From: Saccharopolyspora hirsuta
GTDB lineage: Bacteria > Actinomycetota > Actinomycetes > Mycobacteriales > Pseudonocardiaceae
Direction of reading: 5' to 3'
Assembly: GCF_008630535.1 (NCBI RefSeq)
Contig: NZ_VWPH01000003.1
Coordinates: forward strand, 248,001-312,000
Length of the DNA stretch: 64,000 nt
Of the stretch, positions 57,188-64,000 are shown in pieces. Within the stretch, counting starts at the first letter, position 1; each line of letters begins with the position of its first letter. The notes under the pieces were generated by a model. That model worked only from the letters and a program-made list of their open reading frames with translations. It searched no databases and was not told the origin of the DNA. The translations under genes were made by a program, and so were the position numbers.

Positions 57188-58945
57188 CTACTTCTCCTCG
57201 GCCTTGGTCCCACCGGTCGCCCCGTCGTCCTCGACCGGGGTGGTGACCAGCTGGAACTCGCCCTCGTGCTCCTCGGTGCCGATGATCACGGCCTGCTCGA
57301 GGACCTCGGCGCCCTTGGCGTCGCGCAGGGTCATCGGGTCGCTGCGCAGGTCCTTGAGCAGGGCCACGCACATCAGGACCATGACGACCGCGAACGGCAG
57401 CGCACCGATGAAGGTCAGGTTCTGGATGCCGTCCAGCGCCTTCTCGGCGTCACCACCGGCGGTACCGATGACCAGCATGATCGCGGCCACCGCACCGGTC
57501 GCGGCACCCCAGAAGATGACCACCCAGCGGCTCGGCTCGATGGAGCCGCGCTGGGACAGGGTGCCCATCACCACGGACGCGGCGTCCGCACCGGAGACGA
57601 AGAAGATCGCCACCAGGATCATCACCAGCACCGAGGTGATCAGCGTCAGCGGCAGGTGCTCCAGGACCGCGAAGGTCTGCGCCTCCGCGGTGCCGTCGCC
57701 GTAGACGCCGTTGCCCGCCTTCTGGCTGTCGATCGAGGCACCGCCGAAGATCGCGAACCAGACCAGGCTGACCACGCTCGGCACCAGCAGCACGCCGCCG
57801 ACGAACTGCCGGATGGTGCGGCCGCGGCTGATGCGGGCGATGAACATGCCGACGAACGGCGTCCAGGAGATCCACCACGCCCAGTAGAAGATCGTCCAGC
57901 TGGCCAGCCAGTTCTGCATCTCCTCGCCGCCGGTGGCCCCGGCCCGCGAGGACATCTCGCCGAACTCGCTGATGTAGGAGCCGATCGCGGTGGGCAGCAG
58001 GTCCAGGATGAACACCGTCGGGCCGACCACGAACACGAAGATCGCCAGCAGCGCCGCCAGCACCATGTTGATGTTGGACAGCCACTGGATGCCCTTGGCC
58101 ACGCCCGACACCGCGGAGGCGATGAAGCACACGGTCAGCACCGCGATGATCACCACAAGGACGGTCGACGAGGCCTCGCCGATCCACCCCGCGGCCTTCA
58201 TCCCGGCGCTGATCTGCAGCGTGCCGATGCCCAGCGACGCCGCCGAGCCGAACAGCGTGGCGAACAGCGCGAGGATGTCGATCAGCTTGCCGATCGGGCC
58301 CTCGGCGTTGCGCTTGCCGATCAGCGGGCGGAACACGCCGCTGATCAGCTGGCTGCGGCCGCGGCGGAAGCTGCTGTAGGCGATCGCCAGACCGGCGACC
58401 GCGTAGATCGCCCAGGGGTGCAGCGTCCAGTGGAACAGCGACGTCGCCATCGCCGTCTCGATCGCCGCTTCGCTCTCCGGCGGGACGGTGCCCGGCGGCG
58501 GGGAGACGAAGTGCCCGAGCGGCTCGCTAACGCCGAAGAACATCAAACCGATGCCCATACCGGCGCTGAACATCATCGCGATCCAGGAGACCGTCCGGAA
58601 CTCCGGCTTCTCGCCGTCCTTGCCGAGCGGAATCCGGCCGTATTTGCTGAACGCCAGGAAAAGGGCAAAGATGACGAAACCGGTGGCGGCGAGGACGAAG
58701 CCCCAGCCCGTGTTCGTCAACAACCAGTTCAGCGCGGCCTTCGAGGCGGTGCTCAGCGAGTCGGTGCCGACGGCACCCCAGATCACCACTGCGAACATGA
58801 TCGCAGCGGTGAAACCGAACACGACCCAGTCCGTTCGCGGCTTGCCTAGGAACTCGGTGTTCGCGGGCAGCTCACTCGTATGGTTCCCCTTGGCGGAGTC
58901 ACCACTTCGTTCTGTTTCGGTCGACACAGGTTCCGGCGTCGACAT
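57188..58945 (-). CDS. BCCT family betaine/carnitine/choline transporter (copy 2)
   Basis: A 585-aa protein with the same plan as its neighbour: soluble N-terminus (PEPVSTETERSGDSAKGNHT), about 12 helices, MGIGLMFFGVSEPLGHFVSP, WTIFYWAWWISWTPFVGMFIARISRGRTIRQF, and the C-terminal tail EGEFQLVTTPVEDDGATGGT, which mirrors copy 1. BCCT carriers import quaternary ammonium compounds with Na+ or H+. It has a separate promoter region (58946-59119). Different N-termini and loop residues suggest different substrates. Confidence 0.93.
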   Translation of the reverse strand: MSTPEPVSTETERSGDSAKGNHTSELPANTEFLGKPRTDWVVFGFTAAIMFAVVIWGAVGTDSLSTASKAALNWLLTNTGWGFVLAATGFVIFALFLAFSKYGRIPLGKDGEKPEFRTVSWIAMMFSAGMGIGLMFFGVSEPLGHFVSPPPGTVPPESEAAIETAMATSLFHWTLHPWAIYAVAGLAIAYSSFRRGRSQLISGVFRPLIGKRNAEGPIGKLIDILALFATLFGSAASLGIGTLQISAGMKAAGWIGEASSTVLVVIIAVLTVCFIASAVSGVAKGIQWLSNINMVLAALLAIFVFVVGPTVFILDLLPTAIGSYISEFGEMSSRAGATGGEEMQNWLASWTIFYWAWWISWTPFVGMFIARISRGRTIRQFVGGVLLVPSVVSLVWFAIFGGASIDSQKAGNGVYGDGTAEAQTFAVLEHLPLTLITSVLVMILVAIFFVSGADAASVVMGTLSQRGSIEPSRWVVIFWGAATGAVAAIMLVIGTAGGDAEKALDGIQNLTFIGALPFAVVMVLMCVALLKDLRSDPMTLRDAKGAEVLEQAVIIGTEEHEGEFQLVTTPVEDDGATGGTKAEEK

Positions 58946-59119
58946 TCGGCGACGCCCCCTCCTCTCCGTCGTCAGTCACGACGATCCGATTCAGCGCCCG
59001 GCATTGCGCGCAGCCGTGCCCGGACCGTCTGCAACCCGATAAACCGTGACCCAATTGGGTGAACATGGCAAGCTCGCCCGCGGTCAGCGTGGCCGAACCG
59101 ACACCTAGACTGGGCTGCT

Positions 59120-59698
59120 GTGGCAGCCGGTCTCACCCCTACGCAGGGCGCACTTCGCGTCCTGCGCGGCGGTGCGTTGGCCACGACGTCGGCATCACTG
59201 TCCGTAGCCGCTCACGTGGCCGCGGGCGGGTCGTTACCCGATCTGGGCTCGACCGTTGTGATCACCGTCCTCCTGGCCGGCGCCGGTGTGGCGCTCGCTG
59301 ATCGCAAGCGCGGGTCGTGGGGCATTCTAGGGGCACTCGGCGTCAGCCAGCTGTCACTTCACGCATTTCTCCAGCTCGTGGCGTCCCACCAGGACGGACC
59401 GGGTGCCATCGGCATGCCGTACTCGCCGCTGGAGATGACCCTCGGTCACATCGGCACCGTGCTGGTGACCGGGCTGCTGATGGCCCGGGCGGAACGAGCA
59501 CTCTTCGTAGTCGCGAGGCTGCTCCGTTCGATTCTGCCGCGCCGCCCGCGGCCGCTACCCACCGTCACCGAGGTGCACACGGTCTGCATCCCGGTGATCA
59601 CGGTGCGTCCCCTGGCGCACCTGCTCTACCAGCGGATCCACGCCCGCCGCGGACCCCCGGGATCTCCTGCTCCCGATCAGGCGGAATTCGCCGCCTGA
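59120..59698 (+). CDS. Membrane protein of the YcnI/CopC group (192 aa)
   Basis: GTG 59120 opens a 192-aa protein with about four membrane segments (GGALATTSASLSVAAHVAAGG, TVVITVLLAGAGVALADRK, SWGILGALGVSQLSLHAFLQ, HIGTVLVTGLLMARAERALF). SLHAFLQLVASHQDG contains several His. Similar small membrane proteins lie beside YcnI and CopC genes in actinobacteria and may take part in copper handling. No domain is recognised with certainty. The ribosome site is weak. Confidence 0.6.
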   Translation: MAAGLTPTQGALRVLRGGALATTSASLSVAAHVAAGGSLPDLGSTVVITVLLAGAGVALADRKRGSWGILGALGVSQLSLHAFLQLVASHQDGPGAIGMPYSPLEMTLGHIGTVLVTGLLMARAERALFVVARLLRSILPRRPRPLPTVTEVHTVCIPVITVRPLAHLLYQRIHARRGPPGSPAPDQAEFAA

Positions 59699-59763
59699 TC
59701 GTTGTCGTTCCGTCATTTTCCGATCATCGGCGACCGCCGAATTGCAGGAGATTCCAAGTAAAC

Positions 59764-60504
59764 ATGTCGACAAAACGATTTGCGGCGCGCTCCGCGGCGC
59801 TGACCGCTGCCTGCGGGCTCACCGCGCTGCTGGCTGCCGCGCCCGCGTTCGCCCACGTCAGCGCGCAGCCGGGGGAGGCCGCCAAGGGCGGTCACGCGAA
59901 GATCGCCTTCCGGGTGCCGAACGAGCGGCCGAACGCCTCGACCGTGCAGGTCAAAGTCACCTTCCCGGAGGCGCAGCCGCTGAGCTCGGTGCGCACCAAG
60001 CCGATGCCGGGCTGGACCGCTGAGGTCGAGCGGGTCCAGATCGCCCCGGTCCAGGTGGCGGGTACCGAGGTCAAGGAAGCCGTGCGCAGCATCACGTGGA
60101 CCGCGCAGCCGGGCAACCGGATCGGGCCGAACGAGTTCAACGAGTTCGAGGCCACCCTCGGCACGCTCCCGGACGACGTGGACGAGTTCGTCATGCCCAC
60201 CTTCCAGACCTACGACAACGGCGAGGTCGTGAAGTGGGACACGCCGACCCCGCCCAACGGCGAGGAGCCGGAGCACCCGGCGCCGACGCTCAAGCTGGTC
60301 GAGGACGCCGAGGGCGGCCACTCGCACGGCAGCGGCTCGGAGGAGCAGGCCGCGGGCGGTGCCGGTGACGACACCGCCCGCTGGCTCGGCGGCGCCGGGC
60401 TGCTCGTCGGGGCGCTGGGCGTCGGGATCGGGGCCGGTGCCCTGGCCCGCAGCCGCAGCGCCGGGTCGGCCGGTGCCGGATCGACCGGGAAGGACGAGTC
60501 GTGA
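59764..60504 (+). CDS. YcnI-like copper-associated protein (DUF1775)
   Basis: ATG 59764 with TTGCAGGAG upstream gives 246 aa. A signal peptide (ARSAALTAACGLTALLAAAPA) ends FAHVSAQPGEAAKGGHAKIA, so after cleavage the mature N-terminus is His, the copper-binding residue of YcnI proteins. The DUF1775 domain continues with RVPNERPNASTVQVKVTFPE and ITWTAQPGNRIGPNEFNEFE. A His-rich linker (EGGHSHGSGSEEQ) and one C-terminal membrane helix follow. The stop overlaps the start of the CopC-like gene, indicating a copper-related operon. Confidence 0.9.
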   Translation: MSTKRFAARSAALTAACGLTALLAAAPAFAHVSAQPGEAAKGGHAKIAFRVPNERPNASTVQVKVTFPEAQPLSSVRTKPMPGWTAEVERVQIAPVQVAGTEVKEAVRSITWTAQPGNRIGPNEFNEFEATLGTLPDDVDEFVMPTFQTYDNGEVVKWDTPTPPNGEEPEHPAPTLKLVEDAEGGHSHGSGSEEQAAGGAGDDTARWLGGAGLLVGALGVGIGAGALARSRSAGSAGAGSTGKDES

Positions 60505-61031
60505 AGCGGTTGATCGCAGTCGCGGCGCTGGCCGTGGCCGCGCTGCTCGGCGGCGCGGGCACCGCGCTCGCGCACAACGTGCTGGTCAACAGCGACCCGG
60601 CGGACGGCGCGCAGCTGTCGGTCGGGCCGCGGGAGATCCGGCTGACGTTCGACCAGCCGGTCCGCTCCGGTGCGGGCTACAACACGGTCAACGTGGTCGG
60701 CCCCGACGGCACCTACTGGACCGACGGCGAGGTCCGGGTCGAGGGCAACTCGGTGTTCGCCCCGGTCCGCGAGCTCGGCCCGGCCGGGACCTACACGGTC
60801 GGCTACCGGATCCTGTCCAACGACGGCCACCCGGTCCCGGGCAAGGTGACGTTCAACCTGACCCAGGCCGGCAACGGCACCCCGGCCCCGGCCCCGCAGA
60901 ACGCGGAGCAGCCGGACCAGCAGCAGGGCGAGTCCGGCGGCATGCCGATCTGGCCCTGGATCGTCGGCGCGGTGATCGTGGTGGCCCTCGGCCTCGTCCT
61001 GGCGCTCCGCCTCGGCAAGCCCAAGGCCTGA
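60501..61031 (+). CDS. CopC domain copper-binding membrane protein
   Basis: GTG 60501 overlaps the YcnI-like stop by 4 bases and gives 176 aa. A signal peptide (IAVAALAVAALLGGAGTALA) is followed by HNVLVNSDPADGAQLSVGPR, so the mature N-terminal His can bind Cu(II) as in CopC. The Ig-like fold continues with EIRLTFDQPVRSGAGYNTVN and GYRILSNDGHPVPGKVTFNL (second copper His). A Pro/Gln-rich linker and one C-terminal helix (IVGAVIVVALGLVLALRLG) anchor it. It probably accepts or passes copper outside the membrane together with the YcnI-like protein. Confidence 0.9.
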   Translation: MKRLIAVAALAVAALLGGAGTALAHNVLVNSDPADGAQLSVGPREIRLTFDQPVRSGAGYNTVNVVGPDGTYWTDGEVRVEGNSVFAPVRELGPAGTYTVGYRILSNDGHPVPGKVTFNLTQAGNGTPAPAPQNAEQPDQQQGESGGMPIWPWIVGAVIVVALGLVLALRLGKPKA

Positions 61032-61162
61032 TCAGCTGATCGGTGAGGGGCACTTGCGACCCGGTTGCTCGGTCGCGGGTGCCCCTCACCTCGTTCAGGG
61101 CGATTTCGCGCCGCACGGAGTCGTGCAGCCGACGAGCCGGAGCGTTTTGGCTGGTCAAGTGT

Positions 61163-61204
61163 CGTGAGTGGTTTGCGGGGCTATAGCACCGCAAACCACT
61201 CACG
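61163..61204. repeat. Family B dispersed hairpin repeat (perfect copy)
   Basis: CGTGAGTGGTTTGCGG (61163-61178) pairs perfectly with CCGCAAACCACTCACG (61189-61204) around GGCTATAGCA. It lies between the convergent CopC-like and Dit1-like genes and can serve as a bidirectional terminator. Diverged copies are at 2321-2362 and 34570-34611. Confidence 0.8.
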
Positions 61205-61223
61205 AGTGCTTGGACGGCTGGAC

Positions 61224-63842
61224 CTACTTGGCGCGGAGGCGGATGCCCGACAGGAGGGCTTCGGTCGGGCGGCCCGAGCCGTCGAGGAGGTGGGGCGGGG
61301 CCATGAGCCAGGGTTGGCGGAGGCCTCTCCGGGGCGGGGTCCCCGGGGCGTAGAGGGGGCGGAAGCCCTGGTCCACCAGGGAGATCGCGTAGTCGACCGC
61401 CACCTCCTGGTTGGCGGTCAGGGCCGCCGTGCCGTGCCAGGGCATCACCCCCGAACCGCCGAGGGGGACGAAGCGGAGCCTGCCCGGGGCCGGGCGGATC
61501 GACAGGCTCATCCGGACGTCGTCCTGCCACAGGACCTCGTAGCCGAGGTCGGCGTCCACGTGCTTGTTCGCCAGGTAGGTGATGGTCTCGTGCCAGGCCG
61601 AGACCAGCAGTTCGCCGCGGGCGCCGCGGACCTCGGGCGGGACGTCGCGGTCGGTCAGGTCGAAGGGGTCCGCGTAGATCCGCTGCGACCAGGCCAGCGG
61701 ATCGCCGCCGCGGCACGGGACGTCCACCGCGTGCAGGACCGACCGGAACAGCTCCGCGAACCTCGGTTGGCCGGGGGCCGACGGGTCGCGGGTCGCCGCC
61801 TCGGCCAGCACCGCGCGGGGGTTGCGGCGGATGTCCAGGCCCGCGAAGGCGGTTTCGTACCGCTCGCGGTGCGCGCGCAGGAGGTCCGGGCGCTGGGTCC
61901 GGTCACCGCAGGCCGGGTGCGCGTCCGCCGCGTCGTCGAAGTCCTCGACCACCACCAGGTCCTCCGCGCCGACCGCGGCCACCTGCCGGGCGAACTCCTG
62001 GTGGTAGGCCGCGCACCGGTGCGGTTCGCGGAACCGGAAGTGGCTGGCGTCGGTGAGCGCCCGGACCCGGACCCCCGGCGGGTGCACCTGCCGGACCGCC
62101 GCGTCCAGCTGCCGCAGCCGGACCAGCATCGCCAGCTCGGCCAGGTCTGGCAGCCCGCCGAGCGCCTTGAGCCGCGAGCCGTCCTGCTTCAGCGACGGCC
62201 CCACCACCACGAACCGGATCGGCTCGCCCGCCTCGACCGGCGCGCGCAGGTCCCGCTCCGCGGCCGCCAGCGGGTACGCCGACCTCGACGCGCCGAACGG
62301 CTTCGCGGTGATCACCTGCCACACCGCGCGGACCGGATCGGTCCCGGCGGCGACCTCCCCGCCGAGCTTCCGACCGCTGGTCACCGCGGTCGCCACCAGC
62401 GCATCCACGATCCGCGCTTGGTCCGCTGCGGTCAGCTCCGCGCCGCGGTCCCAGATCGTCGGGCGGGTGCTCAGCTCCCCGACCCGCAACGCGCTGACCG
62501 AGGTCGCGTGCGACAGCTGCGCCTCGCGGGCGTGACCGCGGCCGAGCGGGACCGGGTGCGGCAGCGACTCGAACGTCGCGATGCCGTCGGCGTCGTCCGA
62601 GGTGAACAGCGGCGCGCGGACCGGGACCACCAGCGCGGACGGGAAGGCTGAGCGCAGCGCGGCCCGGTTGGTGGCCGAGTCGTCGAACGCCGCGACCAGC
62701 TCGTGCTCGCGGAATTCGCGCAGCGCGGCCACCTTCTGCTCGGCGATGCTGCGCGCCGGGTCGTCGTCGGACGTGCGCAGGTCGAGGTGCCCGAGACCGC
62801 AGCCGGTCAGGAACTCCTCGGTCGCGGCGCGCACCCGGTTCCGGCGCCCGGTCAACCAGACGACGCGGGCCCCGGCCTGCTCCAGGTCCCGCACGTACCG
62901 CTTGATCCCCGGCGCGAGGACGTCGGTCCGCAGCGCCTCCCCGTCCCACGCGATGTTCCGGCGGAACTCGGTGTACAGCTCGTCCCAATCGAATTCGGGG
63001 TACCGCTCCCGCAATCCGTTCCGCGCCAGGAACGACGGCCATCCCGACCGGTAGAGGCCGGGCAGCACGGCGAGCCGGTCGGGATCGGCGAACTCCGCGA
63101 TGCCGCCGACCCGGCGCAACGCCTCGCGGACCCGCTGCTCCGGGTGCACGGCGCAGAAGTCCAGGTCCACCGCGACCAGCGGGCGCGGCAGCCCGCGCTC
63201 GCGGCGGCACCGCGCGCTGCGCTCCCGGACCGCCCGGAGCACCTGGCGCAGCACGTCGTGCTGGCCCGCTTCCACGACGTGCAAGAACTTCCGCCACGGG
63301 TGGTCCCCGGCCAGCGCGGCCGCGGTCTCCACCGACAGGTTGCGCAATTCCTGCGCGACGACCTCGTCGAACGCGCCGCGGATGCGGTCCCGCTCGTCGC
63401 CGGTGACCAGCACCGCGGCCACCGCCAGCTCGTCCAGCTGGCCGTCCAGCGCGGTGATCGCCACCGGCACCTCCGCACCGGTGGCCGGGCGGATCCCCTC
63501 GACGACGATCCGGCCGGTGGCCGAGGATTCCGCGCCGAGCTCCACACCCACCTCGCCCACCGGCAGGAAACCCCTGGCCAGCAGGCCGCGGAAGGTGATC
63601 AGCAGCGGCCGCACCACGAACTCGGCGAGGTGGTCCCGCGCCCGCCAGTCCGGTGGCTGGTCGGCCACCAGCCGCTTCAGCGCCAGCACATCACCCGGGA
63701 AGTCGCTGCGCGCCAGCTCACCCAGGGCGAGCCAGTTCTGCGGTGCGGGGGCGCAGTACAACCGCAGCAGCGCGTCGTCGGCGAGCACCCTCCGCAACCC
63801 GGTGCGGAACTCCGACATTTCTTCCGGACGGCACAAAATCAT
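61224..63842 (-). CDS. HAD-like domain fused to Dit1/PvcA-type isonitrile synthase-like domain
   Basis: An 872-aa protein in three parts. Residues 1-215 are of unknown fold. Residues about 220-410 look like a HAD hydrolase: PLVAVDLDFCAVHPEQR (DxD at 226-228), RVVWLTGRRNRVRAATEEFL (motif II Thr), a Lys in SIAEQKVAALREFRE and LVAAFDDSATNRAALR (motif IV). Residues about 470-870 resemble the Dit1/PvcA family: RLKALGGLPDLAELAMLVRL, AVRQVHPPGVRVRALTDASH, RMSLSIRPAPG and SGVMPWHGTAAL (the conserved PWHG). That family makes isonitriles from aromatic amino acids and ribulose-5-phosphate. The start is uncertain between ATG 63842 and ATG 63818. Assignments rest on motif memory. Confidence 0.72.
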   Translation of the reverse strand: MILCRPEEMSEFRTGLRRVLADDALLRLYCAPAPQNWLALGELARSDFPGDVLALKRLVADQPPDWRARDHLAEFVVRPLLITFRGLLARGFLPVGEVGVELGAESSATGRIVVEGIRPATGAEVPVAITALDGQLDELAVAAVLVTGDERDRIRGAFDEVVAQELRNLSVETAAALAGDHPWRKFLHVVEAGQHDVLRQVLRAVRERSARCRRERGLPRPLVAVDLDFCAVHPEQRVREALRRVGGIAEFADPDRLAVLPGLYRSGWPSFLARNGLRERYPEFDWDELYTEFRRNIAWDGEALRTDVLAPGIKRYVRDLEQAGARVVWLTGRRNRVRAATEEFLTGCGLGHLDLRTSDDDPARSIAEQKVAALREFREHELVAAFDDSATNRAALRSAFPSALVVPVRAPLFTSDDADGIATFESLPHPVPLGRGHAREAQLSHATSVSALRVGELSTRPTIWDRGAELTAADQARIVDALVATAVTSGRKLGGEVAAGTDPVRAVWQVITAKPFGASRSAYPLAAAERDLRAPVEAGEPIRFVVVGPSLKQDGSRLKALGGLPDLAELAMLVRLRQLDAAVRQVHPPGVRVRALTDASHFRFREPHRCAAYHQEFARQVAAVGAEDLVVVEDFDDAADAHPACGDRTQRPDLLRAHRERYETAFAGLDIRRNPRAVLAEAATRDPSAPGQPRFAELFRSVLHAVDVPCRGGDPLAWSQRIYADPFDLTDRDVPPEVRGARGELLVSAWHETITYLANKHVDADLGYEVLWQDDVRMSLSIRPAPGRLRFVPLGGSGVMPWHGTAALTANQEVAVDYAISLVDQGFRPLYAPGTPPRRGLRQPWLMAPPHLLDGSGRPTEALLSGIRLRAK

Positions 63843-63935
63843 CTCCCATCAAGGATTTTCGGCGACTTCGGCGAGCGAATTCGCCGGAGCGCGACGAGAA
63901 TTCGACTGCGGTGAAACGAATTCGAAGCGGACGCG

Positions 63936-64000
63936 GTGCTGGTCACCGCGCCCGAGCGCGTGGCGTTGCGCACCGCCCGGACGGTCCTGTCCGGACGGGG
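63936..64000 (+). CDS. Possible start of a plus-strand gene cut by the window edge
   Basis: GTG 63936 opens a frame VLVTAPERVALRTARTVLSG that stays open to the edge with GC-biased third positions. The ribosome site is weak (GAAGCGGAC). Too short to identify. Confidence 0.25.
   Translation, partial: MLVTAPERVALRTARTVLSGR

Overview
The window is a high-GC actinobacterial chromosome segment, most consistent with a Pseudonocardiaceae member close to Saccharopolyspora. This is inferred from strong GC3 bias, frequent GTG starts, DUF5926, DUF6474, baeRF-type and SHOCT-like proteins, a PPOX/F420-type enzyme and palindromic intergenic repeats. No species was assigned by database comparison. Most of the window is ordinary chromosome. 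A lower-GC stretch of about 9.7 kb (roughly 38158-47862) is a recently integrated mobile element.

Left arm (1-15 kb): the start of an ECF sigma factor, a SEC-C/DUF5926 protein, a glycerophosphodiester phosphodiesterase, a rhodanese/DUF4328 pair, then a minus-strand carboxylate uptake and sensing block. Read in the direction of transcription, the block is a Fpg/Nei glycosylase, a LytS-type histidine kinase, an S49 peptidase, a LytTR response regulator, a small membrane protein, a sodium:solute symporter, and then a DUF485-ActP acetate-type symporter pair. The kinase and regulator plausibly sense an organic acid and control the symporters. A second ECF sigma factor, a PPOX-type oxidoreductase and tRNA-Gly(GCC) follow.

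Middle (15-38 kb): a small secreted protein, MsrA, a membrane acyltransferase with a long disordered tail, a SHOCT-like membrane protein, a very large methyltransferase-GT2-GT4 fusion, an OmpR-type two-component system, a baeRF-like protein, an EamA transporter with a candidate leader peptide, an SLC13-type permease with glycerate kinase, gamma-glutamyltransferase, UDP-glucose dehydrogenase, an aldo/keto reductase and an SDR oxidoreductase. Convergent intergenic gaps carry at least two families of dispersed palindromes and one composite repeat present twice.

Mobile element (about 38.16-47.86 kb): integrated at the 3' end of the SDR gene. It encodes a large serine integrase with a translationally coupled 92-aa partner, an XRE/DUF6879 regulatory trio, a winged-helix replication-like protein beside three iteron-like repeats, a P27-like small-terminase protein, several micro-ORFs and a structured non-coding region. 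The two ends can be rejoined into a near-symmetric attP. It lacks conjugation genes, a large terminase and phage structural genes. I propose a mini-integrative replicon or phage satellite.

Right arm (48-64 kb): a zinc alcohol dehydrogenase, a RecB-like TM0106 nuclease, a DUF6474 protein, a six-gene osmoprotectant import block (two BCCT carriers plus an OpuC-type ABC transporter), a YcnI/CopC copper-related group, and at the edge a large protein in which a HAD-like domain is fused to a Dit1/PvcA-type isonitrile synthase-like domain.
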